From the NCBI GenBank assembly GCA_964475135.1, contig CAYYWL010000050.1, positions 1 to 7,028 on the forward strand: a stretch of DNA of 7,028 nt. Direction: 5' to 3'. Positions within the stretch are counted from its first letter, which is position 1. Each line of letters starts with the position of its first letter. This stretch comes from TMED14 sp964475135 (GTDB lineage: Bacteria > Bacteroidota > Bacteroidia > Flavobacteriales > Schleiferiaceae). Position numbers and translations under genes: made by a program. A model generated the notes under the pieces. That model saw only the letters and a program-made list of their open reading frames with translations, did not search any database and was not told the DNA's origin. Of the stretch, positions 1-5,917 are shown piece by piece.

Positions 1-770
1 TAGATGAATTTGGTTCCGATGCGCGGATCGCTGCCGATCCCTTTGCGGACCTGGTTGACGTCGGCCCCCATGATTTCGCAGAGGTTGGCGATGTCGTTCA
101 TGAACGAAATCTTGGTCGCCAGCATGGCGTTGGCGGCGTACTTGGTCATTTCAGCGGACGGAATATCCATGAACAGCACCGGGTGGCCGTTGAGCGTGAA
201 GGGCTTGTAGAGGCGGGCAAGAACGTCCTGGGCGCGCTCGGATTCGACACCGCAGACGATGCGGTCGGGCTTCATGAAGTCGTCGATAGCGGCACCTTCT
301 TTGAGGAATTCGGGGTTGGACGCGACATCAAAGCTGATGTCGGATCCGCGCGCATCGAGGGCAGCCCGCAGGGCTCCGCGCACCTTTTCGGCGGTACCCA
401 CGGGCACCGTGCTCTTGGTAATGACCACGAGGTAGTCGGTCATGGTGCGTCCAATGCCGTCGGCCACCGCCAGCACGTACTGCAGGTCGGCGCTGCCGTC
501 TTCGCCCGGAGGCGTGCCCACCGCGATGAACGCGGCCTCAGAACCCTGAATCGATTGAGCGAGGTCCGTCGAAAAGTGCAGGCGGCCCGCCGCGACGTTG
601 CGCGCAACGATGGCGTCCAAGCCCGGTTCGTAGATCGGCAAAATGCCCTTGTGGAGGTTGGCGATTTTGGATTCGTTGACGTCCACGCAGGTGACGTCCA
701 TGCCGACGTCGCTCAGGCAGGCTCCGGTGACGAGGCCGACGTAGCCGGTTCCTACAACGGTAATTTTCAT
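1..770 (-). CDS. ugd: UDP-glucose 6-dehydrogenase, N-terminal part (runs off the window start)
   Basis: Oxidises UDP-glucose to UDP-glucuronate with two NAD+ in the cytoplasm, supplying a precursor for capsule, O-antigen or exopolysaccharide. The 256 visible residues start with MKITVVGTGYVGLVTGACLS. This gives the Rossmann GTGYVG loop at residues 7-12 and the acidic end of strand 2 (CVD, 28-30). Further on are VGTPPGEDGSADL (84-96), KSTVPVGT (119-126), NPEFLKEG (152-159) and EMTKYAANA (207-215), where Lys210 and Asn214 match the family's catalytic Lys and Asn. The window ends at GSDPRIGTKFI, just before the expected GGSCFPKD motif with the catalytic cysteine. About 180 C-terminal residues of a usual 430-440 are therefore unseen. 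The GTGYVGLVTG start favours Ugd over the WbpA-type UDP-GlcNAc dehydrogenases, which usually read GLGYVGLP. The ATG overlaps the upstream aminotransferase stop (ATGA), so the two are probably co-translated. Confidence 0.95.
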   Translation of the reverse strand, partial: MKITVVGTGYVGLVTGACLSDVGMDVTCVDVNESKIANLHKGILPIYEPGLDAIVARNVAAGRLHFSTDLAQSIQGSEAAFIAVGTPPGEDGSADLQYVLAVADGIGRTMTDYLVVITKSTVPVGTAEKVRGALRAALDARGSDISFDVASNPEFLKEGAAIDDFMKPDRIVCGVESERAQDVLARLYKPFTLNGHPVLFMDIPSAEMTKYAANAMLATKISFMNDIANLCEIMGADVNQVRKGIGSDPRIGTKFI

Positions 771-1921
771 TTCGCGAAAAAGGTTTGGATGGATTGGATT
801 ATGAGGTCTTGGGCGGAGGCGCTCAGCTCGGTGTGCATCGGGAGCGAGAGGACTTCGGCGCAAAGCTGTTCGGCTACCGGGAAGCTTCCGTCGGGGTAGC
901 GCGGCGACTGGTAGGCCAGCTGGCGGTGCAGCGGCAGGGGGTAGTAAATCATCGACGGGATGCCGTCGGCTTTGAGGTGGGCCGCCAGGGCGTCGCGTCG
1001 GCCGTCTGCCACGCGAAGGGTGTACTGGTGGAAGACGTGGGTGGACTCGGCGCGGCGCACGGGGGTCTGCACGCCGGCGAGGCCGTTGAGCCCGGCGTCG
1101 TAGCGGGCCGCGGCCTCTTGGCGGGCCGCCGCGTAGCCGTCGAGGTGGCGGAGCTTGACCCTCAAAATCGCCGCCTGCAGCGTGTCGAGGCGGCTGTTGC
1201 AGCCCACCACGTCGTGGCGGTACTTGACTTTTTGGCCGTGGTTGGCCATCATTTTGATGCGCTCGGCGAGGGCCGCGTCGCGGGTGAACACCGCGCCCCC
1301 GTCGCCCATGCATCCGAGGTTTTTGGACGGAAAAAAGCTCGTGCAGCCAATGGTTCCGAGGGTGCCAAGGGCCAGCGTTCGGCCGTCGCTGAAGGTGTAG
1401 CGGGCGCCGAGGGCCTGAGCGGTGTCTTCGACCACGGGGATTCCGCGCTCGGCGGCGAGGGCGAGCAGCGACTCCATGTCGACGCCCTGGCCGTACAGGT
1501 GCACGGGCACAATGGCCTTGGTCCGCGGCGTGACGGCGGCACGGACTTGGTCGAGGTCGAGCGCAAAGGTGTCGGCGTCCACGTCCACGAGCACCGGCGT
1601 GAGGCCGAGTAGCGCAATCACCTCAGCCGTAGCCACGTAGGTAAACGTAGCCGTGATTACTTCGTCTCCGGGCTGCAGTCCGAGGGCCATGAGCGCAATT
1701 TGAAGGGCGTCGGTTCCGTTGGCACAGGGAATGGTGTGCACGCCCTCGCCGAGGTAAGCGCTGAGCTCGGTGGCGAAGGCGGCGACGTCGGGCCCCTGAA
1801 TGTAGGCGGCCTCGTGGCTCGCGCGGAGCAGGGCTTGGTCGAGGTCGGATTGGATGCGCGCGTGCTGTCCGACGAGGTCAACCATCGGAATCGGCGGGTC
1901 AAACGGCAAGTGCTGGGCCAT
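767..1921 (-). CDS. DegT/DnrJ/EryC1/StrS-family sugar aminotransferase (WbpE-like)
   Basis: PLP-dependent aminotransferase that converts a nucleotide-linked keto-sugar to an amino-sugar, usually with glutamate as donor. The 384-residue length is typical of the family. Visible motifs are CANGTDALQIALMALG (66-81, cofactor phosphate site), PGDEVITATFTYVATAE (84-100), VVEDTAQALGA (163-173, with Asp166 for the PLP ring nitrogen and Gln169), TSFFPSKNLGCMGDGGA (194-210, Lys200 as Schiff-base lysine) and NSRLDTLQAAIL (242-253). From memory these resemble Pseudomonas WbpE (UDP-3-keto-GlcNAcA aminotransferase) closely, but substrate specificity is inference because related VioA- and DesV-type enzymes share the motifs. 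The frame stays open upstream to 2173, but that extension has no family similarity and crosses the divergent gene. The ATG at 1921 gives MAQHLPFDPPIPMVDL, matching family starts; Met13 (1885) is an alternative. Its TGA overlaps the ugd ATG by four bases. The visible two-gene unit lacks the WbpA, WbpB and WbpD partners. Confidence 0.92.
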   Translation of the reverse strand: MAQHLPFDPPIPMVDLVGQHARIQSDLDQALLRASHEAAYIQGPDVAAFATELSAYLGEGVHTIPCANGTDALQIALMALGLQPGDEVITATFTYVATAEVIALLGLTPVLVDVDADTFALDLDQVRAAVTPRTKAIVPVHLYGQGVDMESLLALAAERGIPVVEDTAQALGARYTFSDGRTLALGTLGTIGCTSFFPSKNLGCMGDGGAVFTRDAALAERIKMMANHGQKVKYRHDVVGCNSRLDTLQAAILRVKLRHLDGYAAARQEAAARYDAGLNGLAGVQTPVRRAESTHVFHQYTLRVADGRRDALAAHLKADGIPSMIYYPLPLHRQLAYQSPRYPDGSFPVAEQLCAEVLSLPMHTELSASAQDLIIQSIQTFFAK

Positions 1922-1927
1922 AAGGCG

Positions 1928-1935
1928 CAAAGGTA
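1928..1935 (-). promoter_or_regulatory. Candidate Bacteroidota -7 box (TACCTTTG) for the aminotransferase-ugd unit
   Basis: On the minus strand TACCTTTG lies 6 bases before the ATG at 1921 and fits the TAnnTTTG consensus of Bacteroidota housekeeping promoters. I see no TTG element at the usual distance (about 19-21 bases) upstream. If real, the transcript has a very short leader, in keeping with the absence of a Shine-Dalgarno sequence. The box match is seen; its function is inferred. Confidence 0.45.
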
Positions 1936-1974
1936 ACCCATGCCGGGGGCGTGGCATAGGCCGAGCGGGTGCGC

Positions 1975-1982
1975 TACCTTCG
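1975..1982 (+). promoter_or_regulatory. Candidate -7 box (TACCTTCG) for the outer-membrane protein-waaA unit
   Basis: TACCTTCG ends 4 bases before the ATG at 1987 and differs from TAnnTTTG at one position. It mirrors the box at 1928-1935: the nine bases GCAAAGGTA at 1927-1935 and TACCTTCGC at 1975-1983 form an inverted pair with 8 of 9 positions matching. No clear -33 TTG is visible. The leader would be almost absent, so this could also be a conserved start-region motif rather than a promoter. Confidence 0.35.
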
Positions 1983-1986
1983 CAGC

Positions 1987-2757
1987 ATGCGCATTTTATC
2001 TGCACTTTGGGTCCTTGCCCTCGGAACCCTCGCCGGGTCGGCCCACGCCCAGGAAGTTCCGCGGTTCCGCATCCACGTCGCACCCGGCATTGAAGCCCCT
2101 TTGGGCGCTTGGCGCGCCGACTACGGAAACTCTGGAGTCGTACGCATTCTGGGCGACCTAAGTTTGACCCCACGCCAGTACGTCTGGGGTGACTATACTG
2201 CTCGATTCAGCGGCGGAGTCCGCAACACCGACCAAATTCTCGACTTCTTAGTCAACGAAGACGGCTACATCATGGGCAACGACGGTAGTCCTGCCCTGGT
2301 GCGCCTCGAGGGCCGCGGAGCCAACGCCGCCGTAGGCTACGGGTACCGGGCGTGGATGAAGGGGCCGAGTTCCGCCGCCATTGAAGTGGGGGGCGCACTC
2401 ATGAGCCACAAAATCTGGTTCAACAACTCAGGCGGTGTGCCCATGCTCACCAAGCCATACGTGTACGGCCTCGATCGACTTCGCCGCGGCCTTGGCCTTC
2501 AGGCCGCCCTGCGCTACAGCTACTTTGACCCCAACGGCGTCGTGAATTTCTCGCTGGCGCTTCGCGGCGGAACCGCACGCACCGACTACGTCCGCGGATA
2601 CTACTACGGGTCCACCAACCAGCCCTTCCCCAAGGCACAGTGGGACGGTTTCCTCGGAGTCGAATTCACCTGGTACCTTCCGCTGGCGGGCCGCGTCGGA
2701 ACTCCCGAAGGCAGCAAAGCCACCCCGAACCAACCCAAGGTCCGCTACTACCAGTGA
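1987..2757 (+). CDS. Exported protein, probable outer-membrane beta-barrel, function unknown
   Basis: A 256-residue protein with a clear Sec signal peptide: Met-Arg, a hydrophobic stretch (ILSALWVLALGTLAG) and an AHA|QE cleavage site after residue 21. The mature part is rich in Gly, Tyr, Trp and Arg, with alternating short polar and hydrophobic stretches such as GANAAVGYGYRAWM (111-124), AAIEVGGALMSHKIWF (130-145), GLQAALRYSYF (170-180) and GVVNFSLALRGG (184-195). A final strand, GFLGVEFTWYLPL (221-233), is followed by about 23 polar residues. This fits a small beta-barrel with a short periplasmic or surface tail. The segment KPYVYGLDRLRRGLGL (156-171) resembles a conserved block that I recall from uncharacterised Bacteroidota outer-membrane proteins; that is memory, not a search. 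A GTG 18 bases upstream (1969) is in frame, but ATG 1987 gives the proper signal peptide. Its TGA overlaps the waaA start, suggesting a linked envelope or LPS role. No specific function can be assigned. Confidence 0.8.
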   Translation: MRILSALWVLALGTLAGSAHAQEVPRFRIHVAPGIEAPLGAWRADYGNSGVVRILGDLSLTPRQYVWGDYTARFSGGVRNTDQILDFLVNEDGYIMGNDGSPALVRLEGRGANAAVGYGYRAWMKGPSSAAIEVGGALMSHKIWFNNSGGVPMLTKPYVYGLDRLRRGLGLQAALRYSYFDPNGVVNFSLALRGGTARTDYVRGYYYGSTNQPFPKAQWDGFLGVEFTWYLPLAGRVGTPEGSKATPNQPKVRYYQ

Positions 2758-3947
2758 GCCTCGCCGGAGTCGTTTTTAGCGTCGCCAGCCACGCCGCAGC
2801 CCTTTTCGGCCACCGCAAGGCCCGCGCCTGGTGGACCGGACGCCTCATCCCCGCCCCCGAGGGCCCATTCGACCTTTGGATCCACGGCGCCTCTTGGGGC
2901 GAGTTCTGGATGCTCGAGCCGCTCATCCGCACCTGGGCCGCTTCAGGCCAACGCATCCTCATCACCTTCTTCTCTCCCAGCGGAATCCAAGGCTGGCACC
3001 GCTATTCCGCCCCGGAAGGTGTGGTCGCGGCACTAGTTCCGCCCGACTTCAACCCCTACGTTCGCCGTTTTGTGGACCGTGTCCAGCCCAAGGCGCTGCT
3101 CGTGCTGCAAACCGACCTTTGGTCGACCATGGTTCGCGAGTGCCTTCGGCGCGGAATCCCCTTCGGTCTCGCCTTCGCCCACGTGCCTCCCGGTCATCGT
3201 TGGTGGTCCGCCCTGGGTTTCGGCGACCGCCGCTTGCTGCGCCAGGCCGCCTTCGTCGGCCTTCAGCACCCCTCGGGCCTCCAGCCCGCCCTTCGGGCCG
3301 GCCTTCCGGCCCTCGTGCTCGGCGACGGGCGGTTTGATGCTGCAGCCGCGCGCATCGCGCGGGGTGAAGCCCCCCTACCCTCTTGGGACGCCTTTCGCGA
3401 CCACCGCCCCGTCCTCATCCTTGGATCCACGTGGCCCGAGGACGAGGCCCTCTGGCTTCCCGTCCTGATGCGGCGCACCCACTGGAAGTTCGTCTTCGCA
3501 CCCCACGACCCCGCACGCGCCGACGAACTCATCGGCCGCCTTCCGCAGCCCGCGCTGCGCAGCAGCGCGTGGCCATCCTACAGCCCCGACGAACTCGAAA
3601 ACCACCGCGTCCTCGTTGTCGACCAAATCGGCGTCCTCTTCGGCCTCTACGGCGGCGCCCAAGCCGCCTTCGTCGGCGGCGCCTTCAAGCAAGGCCTTCA
3701 CAACATTCTCGAGCCCCTCTCTTGGGGCCTGCCCGTCGCATTTGGCCCAAACCTTGGCCGCCACTGGGAAGCCCAAGATGCCCTTCGCGACCACGTCGCC
3801 CACAAAGTCACCAACCTCGACGAAGCCCTCGCATGGCTGGACACCGTCGAACACCGCGCGCCCAACCAAACCTGGGCCCAGTCCCAGCAGGGCGCTCTCA
3901 GCACCCTCGCGGAACTCGTCAACCAGCGACTAGCAACTAGCAACTAG
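2754..3947 (+). CDS. waaA: 3-deoxy-D-manno-octulosonic acid (Kdo) transferase
   Basis: Membrane-associated GT-B glycosyltransferase (GT30 family) that transfers Kdo from CMP-Kdo to the lipid A precursor at the inner face of the inner membrane. It has 397 residues, near the family's usual 400-430. Visible motifs are LWIHGASWGEF (41-51, family HxxSxGE motif with Glu50 as presumed catalytic base), TFFSPSG (71-77), LQTDLWS (118-124, at the family's ETELWP position), QHPSG (171-175), LGDGRFD (189-195), LGSTWPEDE (223-231), APHD (249-252), VGGAFKQGLHNILEP (307-321) and AFGPNLG (329-335). The N-terminus (SLAGVVFSVASHAAALFG) is a modest hydrophobic segment suited to membrane association. The GTG at 2754 is chosen because it forms a GTGA overlap with the upstream stop and gives a family-like N-terminus; the open frame back to 2640 only shadows the upstream gene. 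The last residues (RLATSN and the stop) are encoded inside a repeat. Also called kdtA. Confidence 0.93.
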   Translation: MSLAGVVFSVASHAAALFGHRKARAWWTGRLIPAPEGPFDLWIHGASWGEFWMLEPLIRTWAASGQRILITFFSPSGIQGWHRYSAPEGVVAALVPPDFNPYVRRFVDRVQPKALLVLQTDLWSTMVRECLRRGIPFGLAFAHVPPGHRWWSALGFGDRRLLRQAAFVGLQHPSGLQPALRAGLPALVLGDGRFDAAAARIARGEAPLPSWDAFRDHRPVLILGSTWPEDEALWLPVLMRRTHWKFVFAPHDPARADELIGRLPQPALRSSAWPSYSPDELENHRVLVVDQIGVLFGLYGGAQAAFVGGAFKQGLHNILEPLSWGLPVAFGPNLGRHWEAQDALRDHVAHKVTNLDEALAWLDTVEHRAPNQTWAQSQQGALSTLAELVNQRLATSN

Positions 3948-3972
3948 TTTCTGGTTTCTAGTTTCTAGTCGC
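3926..3972. repeat. Near-palindromic array of 7-base units overlapping the waaA stop
   Basis: Two 22-base arms, 3926-3947 and 3951-3972, are inverted copies with three mismatches and only a TTT loop (3948-3950). The same stretch is a period-7 array at 3930-3971: CTAGCAA twice, then CTAGTTT, CTGGTTT, CTAGTTT and CTAGTCG. The left arm encodes the last six residues of waaA and its TAG stop. The RNA could fold into a long hairpin at the 3' end of the gene. No T-tract follows, so it is not a standard intrinsic terminator, though it could still mark a transcript end between convergent genes. Confidence 0.85.
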
Positions 3973-4002
3973 GCACTGCAGGGGGCTTCCCTTGTCAAAA
4001 AA
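3973..4002. other. Short spacer between two repeat arrays
   Basis: Thirty ordinary bases separate the 7-base palindromic array from the GCTAACGA array. They hold a G-run, a C-run and a short A-run but no gene. The AGGG and CCCT pieces at 3980-3991 could make at most a very weak hairpin, so nothing is assigned. Confidence 0.4.
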
Positions 4003-4043
4003 GCTAACGAGCTAACGAGCCAACCTTGCTAACGAGCCAACCT
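4003..4043. repeat. Tandem repeat built on GCTAACGA, running into the assembly gap
   Basis: GCTAACGA occurs at 4003-4010, 4011-4018 and 4028-4035, interspersed with GCCAACCT at 4019-4026 and 4036-4043. Seen at a larger scale, the 17-base unit GCTAACGAGCCAACCTT at 4011-4027 starts again at 4028 and is intact for 16 bases before the Ns begin. The array is cut by the gap, so its real length is unknown. An unresolved tandem array is a common cause of such a break. Confidence 0.85.
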
Positions 4044-4143
4044 NNNNNNNNNNNNNNNNNNNNNNNNNNNNNNNNNNNNNNNNNNNNNNNNNNNNNNNNN
4101 NNNNNNNNNNNNNNNNNNNNNNNNNNNNNNNNNNNNNNNNNNN
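4044..4143. other. Assembly gap of exactly 100 N
   Basis: A run of exactly 100 undetermined bases, the conventional placeholder for a scaffold gap of unknown size. The right edge falls inside the oligopeptidase B coding region, after codons for YYRMKS and two bases of the next codon. Roughly 95-100 further codons would be expected, plus the rest of the left-hand repeat array, so the true gap is likely more than about 280 bases. Any reading frame crossing it is artificial. Confidence 0.97.
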
Positions 4144-5915
4144 TAGGACTTCATTCGGTAGTAGGCCTCGGGCTCGTTGGGGTTGCCCCATTCGTCGTAC
4201 TCTCCGGTGGTGAGTGGAATACTGTCATCCAGCATCGTGGTTACGACGTCCACAAATGGAACCGCCGCAATCACACCGGACCAGAGATTCGGACGCTGGT
4301 TAATCACGGCGCCCATGAGGAGTCCGCCGGCGCTTCCGCCCATGGCAAAAAGTTGCGAGGCGTAGCCGTCGCGGCGAAGCATCTCTCCGCAGGCAATGAA
4401 GTCGCTGAAGCTGTTCTGCTTATGCTCCATTCGGCCTTGCTCGTACCAGGCTCGGCCGAGGTATTCGCCTCCTCGAACGTGGGCGATGGCGTAGGCCATT
4501 CCGCGCTCCAAAAGGCTAAGGCGCGCAATGCTGAATGTGGGATCGACGGTAATGCCGTAGGCTCCGTATCCGTAAAGCAATGTGGGTACTGCGCCCTGAC
4601 GGTCGGCAGGACCAACCCAGCTCATGGGCACCTGGGTTCCGTCCGGAGCCGTCGCCCAAAGCCGTCGCGTCACGTAGCGACTCGGGTCGTAACCTCCCAC
4701 CACTTTTTGCACTTTTTTGACCACTTGCTCGCGAGTGACCATATCAAAATCGTAGGTCGTGGCCGGAGTCGTCAGCGAAGTGTAGACGTAGCGCAGCGTG
4801 CGCGTCGCCGAAGACGGGTTCGAGGCTGTGTACAGCGTGTACGTCTCTTCGGGCATAGCAATGGCGTATTCCGGACCCATGGCCGAATCCCACGGCCGCA
4901 CCACAATGCGCAGCAGTCCAAGCTCGCGCTCTTCGCGAACCATGAAGTCGTCAAACAAGTCGATGCCCTCAAGCAGTACATCGTCCCGGTGCGGAACCAC
5001 TTCCGCCCAATCCCCCGGGCGGTCTTCAGGCGACTGAAACAGTGCGAAATTGGTTCGGCCCCCGAGGTTGCTTCGAATCCACCAGCTCGAAGCGTGGTGG
5101 CTCGCTGAATACTCCAAGCCGGGCGTGCGCGGCATGATGCACTGAAAATCCACGAACGGTTCTGAGGCCGAGAGGAACCACACCTCATCCACATTGGTGG
5201 CCGAGGTCGAAATCATAAGGTACTTCTTGGTTTTACCGCGGTAGACCGTACAGCTGAACGACTCGTCCTTCTCGTGAAAGACGAGCACGGGCTCGCCCTG
5301 GGAATCCAAAGAATGGCGCCAAATCTTGTCCACGCGCAGCGTGACCGGGTCCTTAGTGGCGTAAAAAAAGGTTCGTCCGTCATCGGCCCATGCGAATGCA
5401 CCTGAGGTGTCCGGAATCTCCATAGCATGCTCTTCACCCGTCGCGATTTCACGAAAGCGCAGCGTGTACTGCCGGCGGCTCACGAAGTCCACCGCATAGG
5501 CCATGCGCTGGTGGTCGCGGGTCATCACCATCGAGGCAACCTGACAGTAGGGTTTGCCCTCAGCCAATGCATTGACGTCCAGCACGAGCTGCTCGGGCCC
5601 GTCTTCGGAACCCTGAAAGCGCACGTGAATGGGGTACTCTTTGCCCTCTTGGTAGCGGGACTGGTACCAGTAGCCGTCCATTTCCACTGGAAGCGACGAC
5701 TCGTTCGGATCCAAACGCCCCGTCATCTCTGAATACAGCGAATCAATCAACGGCTTCACAGGAGCCATAGCCTTTTCGCGGTAGGCGTTTTCGGCGTTCA
5801 GGTAGTCAATTACCTCGGGATTCTCTCGGTCATTGAGCCAGTAGTATTCGTCAATTCGAACGTCTCCGTGCCGCTCCATGCGGTGCGGACGCTGCGCGGG
5901 GCGCGGTTGGTCCAT
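4144..5915 (-). CDS. ptrB: Oligopeptidase B (S9A serine peptidase), C-terminus lost in the gap
   Basis: Prolyl-oligopeptidase-family serine peptidase that, in characterised members, cleaves small peptides after Arg or Lys. There is no signal peptide, so it is probably cytoplasmic. The 590 visible residues begin with the family start HGDVRIDEYYWLNDRENPEV (16-35). A beta-propeller region covers roughly 75-415. The alpha/beta-hydrolase domain then shows LLYGYGAYG (446-454), YAIAHVRGGEYLGRAWYE (475-492), NSFSDFIACGEML (501-513), GGSAGGLLMGAV (526-537, nucleophile Ser528) and VPFVDVVTTMLDDSIPLT (552-569). These are diagnostic of oligopeptidase B rather than prolyl endopeptidase. Sequence stops at the gap after YYRMKS, so the catalytic Asp and His (usually in DPRVxYWEP and GHGG contexts) and about 95-100 residues are not seen. 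The ATG is 2 bp after the upstream TPR gene's stop, indicating an operon. It converges on waaA across the gap. Whether it is intact cannot be told. Confidence 0.95.
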
Positions 5916-5917
5916 AG

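Noticed and set aside
183..1612. Long plus-strand open frames (183-899 and 785-1612) opposite ugd and the aminotransferase
   Set aside because: They are antisense to genes with clear catalytic motifs, show no family motifs, and are expected in GC-rich DNA where stop codons are rare on the opposite strand.
1940..1957. ATGCC/GGCAT inverted repeat in the divergent intergenic region as an operator
   Set aside because: Only 5 bp pair around an 8-base loop, which is too short to support a regulatory site by itself.
1922..2173. N-terminal extension of the aminotransferase upstream of 1921
   Set aside because: The extra 84 residues cover the intergenic region and the divergent gene's signal-peptide region, are low in family similarity, and the 1921 ATG gives a normal-length enzyme.
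2640..2753. N-terminal extension of Kdo transferase from 2640
   Set aside because: The 38 extra residues are a shadow of the beta-barrel gene in another frame; the GTG at 2754 gives a normal start and a typical stop/start overlap.
3948..3972. Intrinsic transcription terminator after waaA
   Set aside because: A strong hairpin is possible, but no run of T follows on the plus strand, so I kept it as a repeat only.
3926..4043. CRISPR array
   Set aside because: Units are 7-17 bases without unique spacers of regular length, and no cas gene is present; these are simple tandem or inverted repeats.
4026..5108. A 360-codon plus-strand open frame spanning the N-run and ptrB
   Set aside because: It passes through undetermined bases and lies antisense to a well-supported peptidase gene; the protein has no recognisable domain.
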